NCBI GenBank assembly: GCA_023408315.1
Contig: JAEYKI010000008.1
Location: forward strand, 62,001-126,000
Direction of reading: 5' to 3'
Source: Bacillota bacterium
GTDB taxonomy: Bacteria > Bacillota > Clostridia > Christensenellales > Christensenellaceae
DNA: 64,000 nt
The notes below the pieces were generated by a model. That model did not search any database. It was not told where the DNA came from and worked only from the letters and a program-made list of their open reading frames with translations. The translations under genes were made by a program, and so were the position numbers. Positions 17,136 to 25,977 of the stretch are shown here, in pieces; the stretch's first letter is position 1; every line of letters begins with the position of its first letter.

Positions 17136-18053
17136 ATGATTTTTTTAAAGCCAAAAGATACAATTGCAGAAGAAACAGCCGTAACGGTGGGCATGTTCGA
17201 CGGCGTGCATTTGGGCCACCGCGCTTTGATGGATACGCTGCGCCAAAACGCGGACGGCGCCAAAACGCTGGCTTTTACCTTCCGATTGGAGGACGAATCA
17301 GAGAGCCTGTACACAATGGCGGAAAAAGAGCGCCTGCTGGCCGCCACGGGCATGGATTACGCATACCTGCAGCCCTGCACGCATGCGTTTATGGATACCA
17401 CGCGGGATGAGTTTATATTGCTCCTGAAAAACAGGTATAATGTCCGGCTGCTTGCGGTGGGGGAGGATTTCCGCTTTGGGCACGGCGCGCAGGGAAACGC
17501 GGCTTATCTGCTCCAAAACGCGGAGCAGCTTGGCATTTCTGTATTGGTTGTGCCTCCGGTGCTGTACGGCGGAGAAAAAATCAGCAGCACGCGCATCCGC
17601 AGGCTGGTTGCGGAAGGCAACGTATCAGAGGCGGCAAAAATGCTGGGCGGTTATTATTCCGTATCCGGCAAGGTGGAACAAGGGCAGCGGATTGGCGCTT
17701 CCATCAGCTTTCCCACAGCCAACATCCGCACCGCAAAAATAAAGCCCGCCTGCGGCGTATACGCAACGCTTACGCAAGTGCGGGGCCAATGCTACGGGTC
17801 CGTCACAAACGTGGGCGTGCGGCCCACAGTGAGCCAAACCGGGCAGGTGAACATAGAAACGAATATTTTTGATTTTAACGGCAGAATATATGATGAGGAG
17901 ATTGTTGTATATTTTGTGGAACGCCTGCGGGGCGAAATACGCTTTTCCGGGCTGGACGGTTTGCGGGAACAGATTGAGAAAGACAGCCAAAAAGCGCGGG
18001 AAATTATCCAGAATGTGCAAAAACAAACGGTTTACAAACCGGATACGGTGTGA
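17136..18053 (+). CDS. ribF: Bifunctional riboflavin kinase / FAD synthetase RibF
   Basis: RibF phosphorylates riboflavin to FMN and adenylates FMN to FAD. The N-terminal nucleotidyltransferase domain carries GMFDGVHLGHRALM near residues 14-27 and SSTRIRRLVAEG. The C-terminal kinase domain carries GKVEQGQRIGASISFPTANI near 180-200. At 305 residues the length is normal. The rpsO promoter overlaps its 3' end. Confidence 0.96.
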   Translation: MIFLKPKDTIAEETAVTVGMFDGVHLGHRALMDTLRQNADGAKTLAFTFRLEDESESLYTMAEKERLLAATGMDYAYLQPCTHAFMDTTRDEFILLLKNRYNVRLLAVGEDFRFGHGAQGNAAYLLQNAEQLGISVLVVPPVLYGGEKISSTRIRRLVAEGNVSEAAKMLGGYYSVSGKVEQGQRIGASISFPTANIRTAKIKPACGVYATLTQVRGQCYGSVTNVGVRPTVSQTGQVNIETNIFDFNGRIYDEEIVVYFVERLRGEIRFSGLDGLREQIEKDSQKAREIIQNVQKQTVYKPDTV

Positions 18054-18059
18054 TATGAT
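18031..18059 (+). promoter_or_regulatory. rpsO promoter overlapping the end of ribF
   Basis: TTTACA, 17 bases, TATGAT. The -35 and spacer lie within the last ribF codons and the -10 directly follows the stop codon. It gives rpsO and pnp expression independent of the long upstream operon. Confidence 0.75.
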
Positions 18060-18065
18060 TGGATA

Positions 18066-18180
18066 GAAAAACGCCCTGGAAGCATAAGCCGACAGGGAAA
18101 GCAACCATGTACTATGAACAGCGCAACTCCGGCGTGTCCACAGTTCATGGGGGTACTAAATTATTGGAGGAGACACAGAC
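18066..18180 (+). promoter_or_regulatory. Structured rpsO leader, possible S15 autoregulatory element
   Basis: The leader between the rpsO promoter and its ATG has a dyad ATGAAC...GTTCAT (18117-18146) enclosing a GC-rich inner hairpin, and ends in TTGGAGGAGA. Ribosomal protein S15 is known to repress its own mRNA through leader structures in several bacterial groups. Assignment here is inference from position and base pairing only. Confidence 0.4.
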
Positions 18181-18444
18181 ATGGACAAGGAAATTAAAAA
18201 CAAACTGATTCAGGAGTACGCCACTCACGAGGGCGATACGGGTTCGCCGGAAGTGCAGATTTCCATCCTCACTTACCGCATCAACCACCTGAACGAACAC
18301 TTGCAGTCGCATGCCAAGGACTTTCATTCCAGAAGGGGCCTTTTAAAAATGGTAGGCCAGCGCAGAGGACTATTGAATTATCTGAAATCAAAAGACCTGG
18401 AGCGCTACCGTGCGTTGCTTGTAAGACTGAACCTGAGGAAGTAG
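18181..18444 (+). CDS. rpsO: 30S ribosomal protein S15
   Basis: S15 binds the central domain of 16S rRNA early in 30S assembly. The 87-residue sequence is canonical, with THEGDTGSPEVQISILTYRI near residues 16-35 and the basic RRGLLKMVGQRRGLLNYL. It starts at ATG behind GGAGGAG, has its own promoter, and is followed by a terminator before pnp. Confidence 0.98.
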   Translation: MDKEIKNKLIQEYATHEGDTGSPEVQISILTYRINHLNEHLQSHAKDFHSRRGLLKMVGQRRGLLNYLKSKDLERYRALLVRLNLRK

Positions 18445-18454
18445 CATAAAGATA

Positions 18455-18484
18455 AGAGCGGGGCAATTTCCCGCTCTATATTTT
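18455..18484 (+). terminator. Terminator between rpsO and pnp
   Basis: AGAGCGGG-GCAATTT-CCCGCTCT followed by TATATTTTTAT. It is an 8-bp stem with an interrupted T tract, and probably partial so that some transcripts continue into pnp. Confidence 0.75.
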
Positions 18485-18525
18485 TATAAAAAGAAACCCA
18501 AACCCATTGTTTGGAAAATGTGTGT

Positions 18526-18558
18526 GTACAAAAGAGAAGTATGAGAGGCTCTTTGTAC
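18526..18558 (+). promoter_or_regulatory. pnp leader stem-loop
   Basis: GTACAAAAGAG and CTCTTTGTAC pair with one bulge around a 12-base loop, 33 bases before the pnp start. PNPase mRNA in enterobacteria is autoregulated through RNase III cleavage of a leader stem; whether that applies here is unknown. Confidence 0.5.
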
Positions 18559-18591
18559 GGTGTGTTGGCGGTAGAAATTAAGGAGGATCGA

Positions 18592-20844
18592 ATGCAACAT
18601 AAGATTTTTGAAACAGAACTGGCCGGGCGCAAGCTCATAGTGGAGTGCGGCAAATACGCCGGGCAGGCGGACGGTTCCTGCATCATCCGGTGCGGAGACA
18701 CGGCTCTGCTGGTTACGGCAACGGCTGCGGAAACGCAGCGGGAAGGGATAGACTTCTTCCCACTGAGCGTAGAATTTGAAGAGAGAATGTACGCCGTGGG
18801 CAAGATTCCCGGCGGATTTATGAAAAGGGAGGGCAGGCCCTCAGAAAAGGCGATTTTAACTTCGCGCCTGATAGACAGGCCCATCAGGCCTCTGTTTCCC
18901 AAAGGATATTTTAACGACGTGCAGGTCATTGCGACCGTGCTGTCCGTAGATAACGAGATACCCCCGGAAGTATACGGCATGATCGGCTCGTCCATAGCGC
19001 TGTCTATATCCGGCATCCCCTTCATGGGCCCCACGGGTTCCATTGTGGTGGGTTACGTGGACGGCGAATATGTCCTGAACCCCGATTCTGAGCAGCGTGA
19101 AAAGAGCCAGATGCACCTGGTGGTGTCCGGCACAAAGGACGCTGTGATGATGGTGGAAGCCGGCGCTAACGAAGTAACGGAAGCGGTAATGCTGGAAGGC
19201 ATCATGGTAGCGCACGAAGCAATCAAAAAAATTGTAGCTTTTATAGAGGGCATTAAGGCAGAGATTGGCAAACCGGCAAAGGAAGTGGATTTGTACCACG
19301 TTCCCGAAGAAATAGACGCTGCGGTGCGCGAATATGCAACCCCCAAGGTTTGGGAGAGCCTGGATACAATTGTGCGCGAGGAACGCGAGGAGCGCCAGAA
19401 AGCCATGAAAAAGGGAGTGCAGGAGCATTTTGCCGAGCAGTTCCCGGACGGCGCAACCCATATTGGCAATGTGCTGTATGCCATTACCAAAGAAGTAATC
19501 CGCGACAAGATCATCAACCAGGAATTGCGCCCGGACGGCCGCAAATACACGGAGATCCGCCCCATCTGGTGCGAGACCGGCATATTTGCGCGCACGCACG
19601 GCAGCGCGGTGTTTACGCGCGGCCAAACGCAGGTAATGACCATGGTAACCCTGGGCGCCATGCGCGAGAGCCAGACGCTGGACGGCCTGGGAGAAGAGGA
19701 ATACAAGCGTTACATGCATTATTACAACATGCCGCCGTATTCCACAGGCGAAGCAAAACCCCTGCGTTCGGCGGGCAGGCGTGAAGTGGGGCACGGAGCC
19801 CTGGCAGAGCGCGCCATACTGCCCATGCTGCCCTCAGAGGAAGAATTCCCTTACGCCATCCGCGCGGTTTCGGAGGTTATCAGCTCCAACGGCTCCACCT
19901 CCCAGGCCAGTATATGCGCAAGCTCGCTGTCCCTGATGGACGCGGGCGTACCCATGAAGGCTCCCGTTGCGGGCGCTGCCATGGGCCTGATTAAAGACGA
20001 GAAGAGCGGCAAGGTGATTGTATTAACAGACATCCAGGGCCTGGAAGATTTCATGGGAGACATGGACTTTAAGGTTGCGGGAACTGCAAAAGGTATCACC
20101 GCCATTCAGATGGATATCAAGATCAAGGGCATAGACAGGCCCATTCTGGAACGCGCGCTTGCGCAGGCTCTGGATGCAAGGCTGTTTATTCTGGGCAAAA
20201 TGAATGAGGTTCTCCCTGAGCCAAAAACGCAGCTTTCCGTGTATGCGCCCAAGATCACGCAGTTTATGATCGATCCGGACAAGATCCGCGAAGTCATCGG
20301 GCCAGGAGGCAAGATGATCAACAAGATTATTGCGGAAACCGGCGTGAAGATCGACCTGGAGGACGACGGCCGCGTGTACATCCTTTCCGCAGACGCGGAA
20401 GCATCCGCCAAGGCCCGCCGCATCATAGAAGGCATTGCCAAGGATATAGAAGTGGGCGAAACATATTATGGCAAGGTAACCCGCATCATGAACTTCGGCG
20501 CGTTTGTTGAGCTTGCGCCGGGCAAGGAAGGCATGTGCCGCATCAACAACCTGGACCACAGCTTTGTGGAAAAGGTGGAGGACGTGGTGAAAGAAGGCGA
20601 CGAGATATGGGTGAAGGTTATAGAGATTGACAAGCAGGGAAGAATCAACCTTTCCCGCAAGGTGCTGCTGCCCAAGCCGGAAGGCGCGGACGCAGACCGC
20701 CCCGACCGCCCGGAACGCCGCGAACGCGACGGCCGTGACCGCGGAGACCGCCCGCCGCGCCGTGATCACAACGACAGGCCCCGCCGCGAGCGCCCCGAGC
20801 GCAGCGAGGAACGCCGCAGCGAAGACAGCGGAGACGACGAATAA
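18592..20844 (+). CDS. pnp: Polyribonucleotide nucleotidyltransferase (PNPase)
   Basis: Trimeric 3'-5' phosphorolytic exoribonuclease central to RNA decay. The 750-residue protein has two RNase PH domains, GRPSEKAILTSRLIDRPIRPLF in the first and FPYAIRAVSEVISSNGSTSQAS in the second. A KH domain (VIGPGGKMINKIIAET) and an S1 domain (GKVTRIMNFGAFVEL) follow, and the tail of about 45 residues is rich in Arg, Asp and Pro. I chose ATG 18592 because AAGGAGG lies six bases upstream; the frame is open 27 codons further up without a ribosome site. It follows rpsO, the usual order. Confidence 0.97.
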   Translation: MQHKIFETELAGRKLIVECGKYAGQADGSCIIRCGDTALLVTATAAETQREGIDFFPLSVEFEERMYAVGKIPGGFMKREGRPSEKAILTSRLIDRPIRPLFPKGYFNDVQVIATVLSVDNEIPPEVYGMIGSSIALSISGIPFMGPTGSIVVGYVDGEYVLNPDSEQREKSQMHLVVSGTKDAVMMVEAGANEVTEAVMLEGIMVAHEAIKKIVAFIEGIKAEIGKPAKEVDLYHVPEEIDAAVREYATPKVWESLDTIVREEREERQKAMKKGVQEHFAEQFPDGATHIGNVLYAITKEVIRDKIINQELRPDGRKYTEIRPIWCETGIFARTHGSAVFTRGQTQVMTMVTLGAMRESQTLDGLGEEEYKRYMHYYNMPPYSTGEAKPLRSAGRREVGHGALAERAILPMLPSEEEFPYAIRAVSEVISSNGSTSQASICASSLSLMDAGVPMKAPVAGAAMGLIKDEKSGKVIVLTDIQGLEDFMGDMDFKVAGTAKGITAIQMDIKIKGIDRPILERALAQALDARLFILGKMNEVLPEPKTQLSVYAPKITQFMIDPDKIREVIGPGGKMINKIIAETGVKIDLEDDGRVYILSADAEASAKARRIIEGIAKDIEVGETYYGKVTRIMNFGAFVELAPGKEGMCRINNLDHSFVEKVEDVVKEGDEIWVKVIEIDKQGRINLSRKVLLPKPEGADADRPDRPERRERDGRDRGDRPPRRDHNDRPRRERPERSEERRSEDSGDDE

Positions 20845-20854
20845 GTAACTTAAA

Positions 20855-20878
20855 AGAAGCCGAAAGGCTTCTTTTTTT
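20855..20878 (+). terminator. Terminator after pnp
   Basis: AGAAGCC-GAAA-GGCTTCT with a seven-T tail. The IS1595-type element is inserted immediately after its T tract. Confidence 0.85.
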
Positions 20879-20883
20879 AAAAG

Positions 20884-20907
20884 GCTATGTCACAACAAAT
20901 AGTTGAT
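20884..20907. repeat. Left terminal inverted repeat of the IS element
   Basis: Begins GCTATGTCACAACA and matches the complement of 22516-22539 at about 21 of 24 positions. Confidence 0.9.
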
Positions 20908-20994
20908 AAATGAGATTTTTTGTAGGAGAACCTTAAAACTCTCCTGCAAACTGGAATTTTGAAGTCTGAACTGTACTCAAAAAGCAGAGCAGTT

Positions 20995-21504
20995 TTATAC
21001 TTTCTTCCGTGTCAAGAAAATTCCAACGATTGCCCCTATAAGGATAATCGGTGCTAATCTGACAAACAGCCATTCAAATGCGTGAAAAGCTACTCCGACA
21101 ACGGCGGTTTCAGGGTCATTATAATCCCATCCTAAGTAAGGACTATTTAATACTATTAAGACCGCAGAAAATGTTACTATGACCGTACACAATGAGATAA
21201 TTAGCCAATGAAGTATTTTTCTTCTCGTGGTCTTCCTTTGTGCAAGGTGTAAGTTTATAATCTCCAGTTTTGCGGAAATCACTTTTAAATCATCAACTTT
21301 CGACTCAATAACAGTTTCCCCAAGCAAAGTGCTTACGGATGTTTCAAGCACTTCCGATATGGAGATTAACATATCAGAATCAGGAACTGACAATCCTTGC
21401 TCCCATTTAGAGATTGTTTGTCGCACCACATTCAGCTTGATAGCAAGTTCTTCTTGCGAAAGTCCTTTTGATTTTCTGATTGCTTTAATGTTTTCGTTTA
21501 GCAT
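20995..21504 (-). CDS. XRE-family helix-turn-helix membrane protein (IS passenger)
   Basis: A 169-residue protein with an N-terminal XRE/Cro HTH (KSKGLSQEELAIKLNVVRQT, then ISKWEQG, residues about 10-37), a linker helix and two hydrophobic segments near residues 97-117 and 145-163. It is therefore a membrane-tethered DNA-binding protein, a common Firmicutes type of unknown target. It lies entirely inside the IS1595-type element, downstream of the transposase remnant on the same strand, so it is best viewed as passenger cargo. An AGAAGG ribosome site precedes the ATG. Base composition is AT-rich relative to neighbouring genes. Confidence 0.85.
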   Translation of the reverse strand: MLNENIKAIRKSKGLSQEELAIKLNVVRQTISKWEQGLSVPDSDMLISISEVLETSVSTLLGETVIESKVDDLKVISAKLEIINLHLAQRKTTRRKILHWLIISLCTVIVTFSAVLIVLNSPYLGWDYNDPETAVVGVAFHAFEWLFVRLAPIILIGAIVGIFLTRKKV

Positions 21505-21708
21505 TAGGGATAACCTTCTTTCTTTCGGCTGTTACCACTATTGTATTGAGGAACTGCCCGTTGCTACAAGCAACGCATATTAACATTCAAGATTTATAGT
21601 CGTGGTAGGCTGTTTGGTGTATTGGCGAGGAAGAACTAAGGCCCGCAAAATTGTTTTATATATCTTCTATTTATCCAACAAAAAGACAAATTCCGATTTG
21701 TATAATTC

Positions 21709-22450
21709 TTATCCGACCAGTGGAACTGCTGGTCTGTTTGATAAATCTCTACATTTATCAGTTTTCAGTGTAGCCAGCACGAAAGTTAAGAAGATGTTCC
21801 TTTTCTCTGTATCACTTTCTTTGGCATAGTTTACAAGGTTGTTCCATACAAGGTAGTTGTTCAAATGCTTTGTAGAAACATCATTAAAGCGACGCATAAG
21901 CTTCTTTAACTGACTATGGTAGCTGTTGATATGCTGGATAGTATAAATGCCTTTCTTGGCTTTGCCAGTTTTCAACTGAATAAGCTGCTCAATACCATTG
22001 GCATTTGTAAATCTAACATAGGAGTTCATTATTCTGAAGGGCATCTAAAATATTATGTCTCCACAGAAATGCAGTATTTCTATGAATACCACAAGCAACA
22101 GCAGTTTTGCGAATAGATAAGCCACTCATCATGCAGTCAATATACTTTTCCCATACGGACAAGTCTTTTCTTGTGCCAGAAACAATGGAGTTGGTTGCTA
22201 TAACAAAGGACTTGCCACAATCTTTGCATACATATCTCTGTGTACCGTCCTTACGGTGTCCATTACGAACCACATGGATACAACCACACAAAGGGCAAAC
22301 ACGACTATTGGAAAATCTTTCTTTTGCAACAAAGTCCTCAATATTCAGAGCTTTACCAAATGCAGGACTCAACAGCATTGTTTTTAGGCTTTCCTGTTCT
22401 GCAAGTGTCAATTTACCGATAATATCTAATGCGTCTTTGATAGTAGGCAT
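21709..22450 (-). pseudogene. IS1595-family transposase, internally deleted and frameshifted
   Basis: The N-terminal part is read from about 22450 to 22030: a zinc ribbon (CPLCGCIHVVRNG, then RYVCKDCGKSF) and an HTH (GLSIRKTAVACGIHRNTAFLWRH). It ends abnormally at DALQNNELLC. The C-terminal part follows in another frame from about 22030 to 21709, with MNSYVRFTNANG, KKGIYTIQHINSYHSQLKKL and YLVWNNLVNYAK. The catalytic middle expected between these blocks, about 100 residues with the first acidic residues, is absent. A single internal deletion with a frameshift explains it. The enzyme cannot be active. Confidence 0.88.
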
Positions 22451-22515
22451 ATCCAATCAACTCCTTTTTGGGGTACTATTTACTACTGTATATTATACGC
22501 TATTTATCGACAAAA

Positions 22516-22539
22516 ATCAGCCATATGTTGTGACATAGC
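22516..22539. repeat. Right terminal inverted repeat of the IS element
   Basis: The complement of the left terminal repeat; the outer 14 bases are identical. It is followed by the duplicated TTTTAAAA. Confidence 0.9.
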
Positions 22540-22552
22540 ATTTTAAAATGAA

Positions 22553-23884
22553 TTATTCGTATTCCAGATAGTCCAGATCAGACTCAAAATCATCTGTTTT
22601 TATTTCTGCCGGCGCATCCCATTCGTCTTCCGGCATATCAATAATCGTCTCCCTGGGCAATCCCCATTCATCCTCCAAAAACTTAAGCTCAAATTCTTTT
22701 GGCACTTCCCATTCCTCCTCCGGCAAATCAAAATCTATCCGCGGGCTTGCTTCCGGCACGCCCCAGTCTTCCTGGGGCAGTTCCCACACGGTTGAAAGCA
22801 GGTTTTCCTTGGGGCTGCCCGCGTCCACCTTGGCATAAATAAAGCGTTTCTTGCTCATGCTATACATAACCCGCAGGTAATGCCAGGTGGTCACAGGGTG
22901 GCCGGGGTCGTAAGTCATTGCGGTGTTGTTCCCGCCCCCGCCCGAAATCACCATTTGTATCCGCTCCGCTCCGGGCAAGGTAAACGGATAGTATGTGTGC
23001 ACATGGCCCATCAGCACCATTTCCACTTTTTTTCTGCTGCTTATTTCATCCGCAAACCACTGCGTGGAATCGTTTTTGTCCGCCGTGCTGTTTCCATGCA
23101 CAAGCATGCCCAGGTTGCGGTAATATTTCTTAAGGTCCTTCATGGATATCGTTGGGTTCTGTTCCAGGCAGCAGGCGTATCCGTTTTCCACAAACGCATT
23201 CAGCATGCGCGGCAGGGGGTCTTTGCGCGGGGGAACGTGCATGGTTACAAGTATATGTCCGCTTGCTTTTTCGGCCGCATCCAGAAAACCGGGAAAATTG
23301 CTGTACCTGCGCTTATCCGCGTCCGAGGGATGTTTGGGCAGGCGGATATATCCGTGCGGAAAATAAAACAGGTGCCTGGAATTTGGGCGTCCTTCGCATT
23401 GGCTTTTTTGATTCGGGCTTTTAGCCCGTTCAAGTACGCGGGGCTTTGCGTCCGCAAAGGCCACAATTGAAACGGAGGCCCCCAGGCCCCTGGCCGCAAT
23501 GTGGATTGCAAAATTCATATCTCCCATATACCCGCTATAACGGCCCTCCGCATTTATGCCTTCCTCCACGCCGTACAGCTCGTGGTTGCCCACGGTGGGA
23601 ATGATGGGAACCCCTTCGCCCGTTTCCCGGTAAAAGCGCTCGCAGCGTTCTATAAACGCTTCGTAATTTTCCCTGGAACCGGTTTCAACCATGTCTCCGC
23701 CCAGCAGAACAAACAGGGTGTCATCTTTTTCCTCCGCAATTCTGTGGAGTATCTCTTCAAATCCGGCGTTGTTGCCATCCGCTTTAAAGTGGATATCCGC
23801 CAGGTAAATAAACTGCTTATACGGTTTGCCCGCGCTGCTCACGCGCTTTGCAAGCCTCTCTTTCATGGTGTCAAGCAACTGCAT
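22553..23884 (-). CDS. Metallophosphoesterase with C-terminal acidic tryptophan repeats
   Basis: A 443-residue calcineurin-like phosphoesterase. Metal-binding motifs in order are LADIHFKADG near residue 30, LLGGDMVETGS, TVGNHELYG, TMHVPP and MGHVHTYYPF. The last 110 residues carry four degenerate units with the core (L/M)PE(E/D)EW-x-xP, seen as LPQEDWGVP, LPEEEWEVP, LEDEWGLP and MPEDEWDAP, probably a binding or spacer region. There is no signal peptide, so it is predicted cytoplasmic. The start is ATG 23884 behind GGGAGG. It follows the gene at 23906 closely and probably shares its transcript. The substrate is unknown. Confidence 0.85.
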   Translation of the reverse strand: MQLLDTMKERLAKRVSSAGKPYKQFIYLADIHFKADGNNAGFEEILHRIAEEKDDTLFVLLGGDMVETGSRENYEAFIERCERFYRETGEGVPIIPTVGNHELYGVEEGINAEGRYSGYMGDMNFAIHIAARGLGASVSIVAFADAKPRVLERAKSPNQKSQCEGRPNSRHLFYFPHGYIRLPKHPSDADKRRYSNFPGFLDAAEKASGHILVTMHVPPRKDPLPRMLNAFVENGYACCLEQNPTISMKDLKKYYRNLGMLVHGNSTADKNDSTQWFADEISSRKKVEMVLMGHVHTYYPFTLPGAERIQMVISGGGGNNTAMTYDPGHPVTTWHYLRVMYSMSKKRFIYAKVDAGSPKENLLSTVWELPQEDWGVPEASPRIDFDLPEEEWEVPKEFELKFLEDEWGLPRETIIDMPEDEWDAPAEIKTDDFESDLDYLEYE

Positions 23885-23905
23885 TTTTTTACCTCCCATT
23901 CTTGC

Positions 23906-24445
23906 TCAGGAAGCAACGGAGGTGGACGTGTACAGGTTTACCAGAGCCGTATTAACACTGTGCAAAATATTGCCTTCGCCGGGCGTAAACAGGTATTCCA
24001 GCCGGAGCTTTAAAGTCTGGCCCGCCACCAGCGTTGCGTACCCAGCAAAAAGAAAACCGCCGGGCGTCCCCACCGCAATCAGCTTTTCATCCGCTTCCGT
24101 TTCCAAGCCGGGCTCCACACCGGAGAAAGAGGAAAAATTGTCTTTTAAAGATTCCACCGCGCCGCCGGCAGGAATCATAAACGGGTCTGCGTCAATATCA
24201 AACCCAAAGCCTATGATTTGGGAAGTTTTTATTTTGGCCGTGTTCAGGTCGGCTTCATATTCCGGGTTGTGTATCTCCACAAGCCCGCTGAAAGCCAGGG
24301 GGGAGGGAGTAAGCCAGGCGTGATCGTCCAGCCGCGCAAGCACGCCAAAATAAGAAGCGCCGTCCTTATCAAATAAAATGACATCCTGCCCGATTTTTTT
24401 CTTCAACTGGCCCACAAAATAATCATTTTCACAGCAATAGTACAT
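23906..24445 (-). CDS. Conserved hypothetical protein, possibly Sm-like barrel
   Basis: I do not recognise this 179-residue protein. The segment near residues 10-70 (FVGQLKKKIGQDVILFDKDG, then SYFGVLARLDDHAWLT) has the strand-G-strand pattern of a small Sm/SH3-like barrel, and a similar pattern recurs in the protein at 26970-27329. It has no signal peptide. ATG 24445 is chosen for its GGTGGA ribosome site; GTG 24457 is an alternative without one. It lies 21 bases upstream of the metallophosphoesterase gene, so the two are probably co-transcribed. Confidence 0.6.
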   Translation of the reverse strand: MYYCCENDYFVGQLKKKIGQDVILFDKDGASYFGVLARLDDHAWLTPSPLAFSGLVEIHNPEYEADLNTAKIKTSQIIGFGFDIDADPFMIPAGGAVESLKDNFSSFSGVEPGLETEADEKLIAVGTPGGFLFAGYATLVAGQTLKLRLEYLFTPGEGNILHSVNTALVNLYTSTSVAS

Positions 24446-24700
24446 AGATTGTTCCACCCGATTTCCGTATATATTCGTCAGTATATACTATGAAAATAAT
24501 GCAAAACCGTGCCAGATTGCAGGGTATTAGCGGCTAAGGGCGTTTGCGCGCGTAATTTTCCGTTAATATTCGGCGGCAAACAGCCGATATAAAACGTGTG
24601 CCTATTTGCAGAGCCGCTTTTGCATGAAAGGCGGATTAGTACTTTAGGCAAATTGGGGTTATAATAATACAATAATTGTTTAAAAGAGGAGTCAATCTGG

Positions 24701-25957
24701 ATGTACGTAGAAGAAAAACTGAAATCAGGCATTAATGTGGTTTGCCAGCAGGTTCCCAATTTTCATTCCGTATCCATAGGCCTTTGGGTCAGGGCCGGTT
24801 CCGTTACGGAGACGGAGAAAGAGAACGGCCTTTCGCACCTGATTGAGCACATGCTGTTCAAAGGCACGGAGAAGCGCACGGCCAAGCAGATCGCCATGGA
24901 AGTGGATAACCTGGGCGGGCAGATTAACGCGTTTACCGCAAAGGAATGCACCTGTTATTATATCAAAGTAATCCGCGATAAAATGAAGGAAGGCATAGAG
25001 GTACTGTCCGACCTGTTTCTGAACAGTGTGTTTGACGAAGCCGAGCTGGAAAAGGAAAAAGGCGTTGTGCTTGAGGAGATAGCCATGTACAACGATACGC
25101 CGGACGAAGTGGCGCACGAGTTGATTTCATCCACCTTTTTTAAGGGAACGCACCTGGAAAAAGCCATTCTGGGGCCCGCGGATAACATACGCAATTTTAA
25201 GCGCGCGGACGTTGTGAATTATAAAGAGCGGCACTATGGCACGCAGAACATGGTGATTGCGGTGGCGGGCAATTTTGACAAGGACGAGCTGATGGGCTGC
25301 CTGAACGAATATTTCTGCACAGACTGCATCCCGCATGTGCCGCAGTCCAACCTGGAGATCAACAACCTGGCTTTGGTGCGCAAAAACAATTTTGTAATGC
25401 GCGATATAGAGCAGGTGCACCTGTGCATGGCCTTCCCCGGATGCGCGTTTGAGGATAAAAGGCGCTTTGCGCTCTCTGTTTTAAACAACATCGTGGGCGC
25501 TTCCATGAGCTCCCGCCTGTTCCAGAAAATACGGGAGGAAATGGGCATGGCCTACGCTGTGTACTCCTACCCGTCGCTGTATTCCACCATTGGCATGTAT
25601 ACCATTTACGCGGGCACCACTCTCAAAAACATGCAAACGGTAATAGAGCTTATTGTGGGCGAGCTTCAATCCATGAAGAACGGCAAAATAACAAAAGAAG
25701 AGTTTTTGCAGAGCAAGGAGCAGCTGAAAGGCAATTATATATTGGCATTGGAGAACACATCTGCTAAAATGAATGCAATTGGCAAGGGCAAGCTGATTAC
25801 CGGCAAGCTGACCACAGAGGAAGAGACCATAGAACTGGTGAACCGCGTGAGTTTTGAAGATACGCTTTCCCTGCTGGACGACCTTATCAACTTTGACGCA
25901 TGCACCATCACAACGGTGGGCAAGGAAGACGTCGATTATAAAAAGCTGCAGTATTAG
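24701..25957 (+). CDS. M16 family zinc metalloprotease (processing-peptidase-like)
   Basis: A 418-residue M16B peptidase related to the YmxG/PepR group. The inverted zinc motif HLIEH is at residues 46-50, with the downstream glutamate in EKGVVLEEIAMYNDTP about 75 residues later. The N-terminal catalytic and C-terminal halves are both present. Such single-chain M16B proteins act as dimers; the natural substrate is not known. The ATG follows AAGAGGAG, and TATAAT at 24660-24665 may be its -10. The dUTPase and phosphodiesterase genes follow closely as an operon. Confidence 0.9.
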   Translation: MYVEEKLKSGINVVCQQVPNFHSVSIGLWVRAGSVTETEKENGLSHLIEHMLFKGTEKRTAKQIAMEVDNLGGQINAFTAKECTCYYIKVIRDKMKEGIEVLSDLFLNSVFDEAELEKEKGVVLEEIAMYNDTPDEVAHELISSTFFKGTHLEKAILGPADNIRNFKRADVVNYKERHYGTQNMVIAVAGNFDKDELMGCLNEYFCTDCIPHVPQSNLEINNLALVRKNNFVMRDIEQVHLCMAFPGCAFEDKRRFALSVLNNIVGASMSSRLFQKIREEMGMAYAVYSYPSLYSTIGMYTIYAGTTLKNMQTVIELIVGELQSMKNGKITKEEFLQSKEQLKGNYILALENTSAKMNAIGKGKLITGKLTTEEETIELVNRVSFEDTLSLLDDLINFDACTITTVGKEDVDYKKLQY

Positions 25958-25977
25958 TGGCTGCAAGGGAGCTCTGA

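Larger units (their letters stand above)
20883..22540 (-). mobile_element. Degenerate IS1595-family element with passenger regulator
   Basis: A 1658-base element whose ends are imperfect inverted repeats (20884-20900 and 22523-22539 match at 16 of 17 positions, with homology reaching about 24 bases). It is flanked by the 8-base direct duplication TTTTAAAA at 20875-20882 and 22541-22548, the duplication length known for IS1595. It carries a broken transposase and, downstream on the same strand, an intact HTH gene. The ends are well preserved and the transposase lacks its middle, so it could only move if a related transposase acted in trans. Confidence 0.9.
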
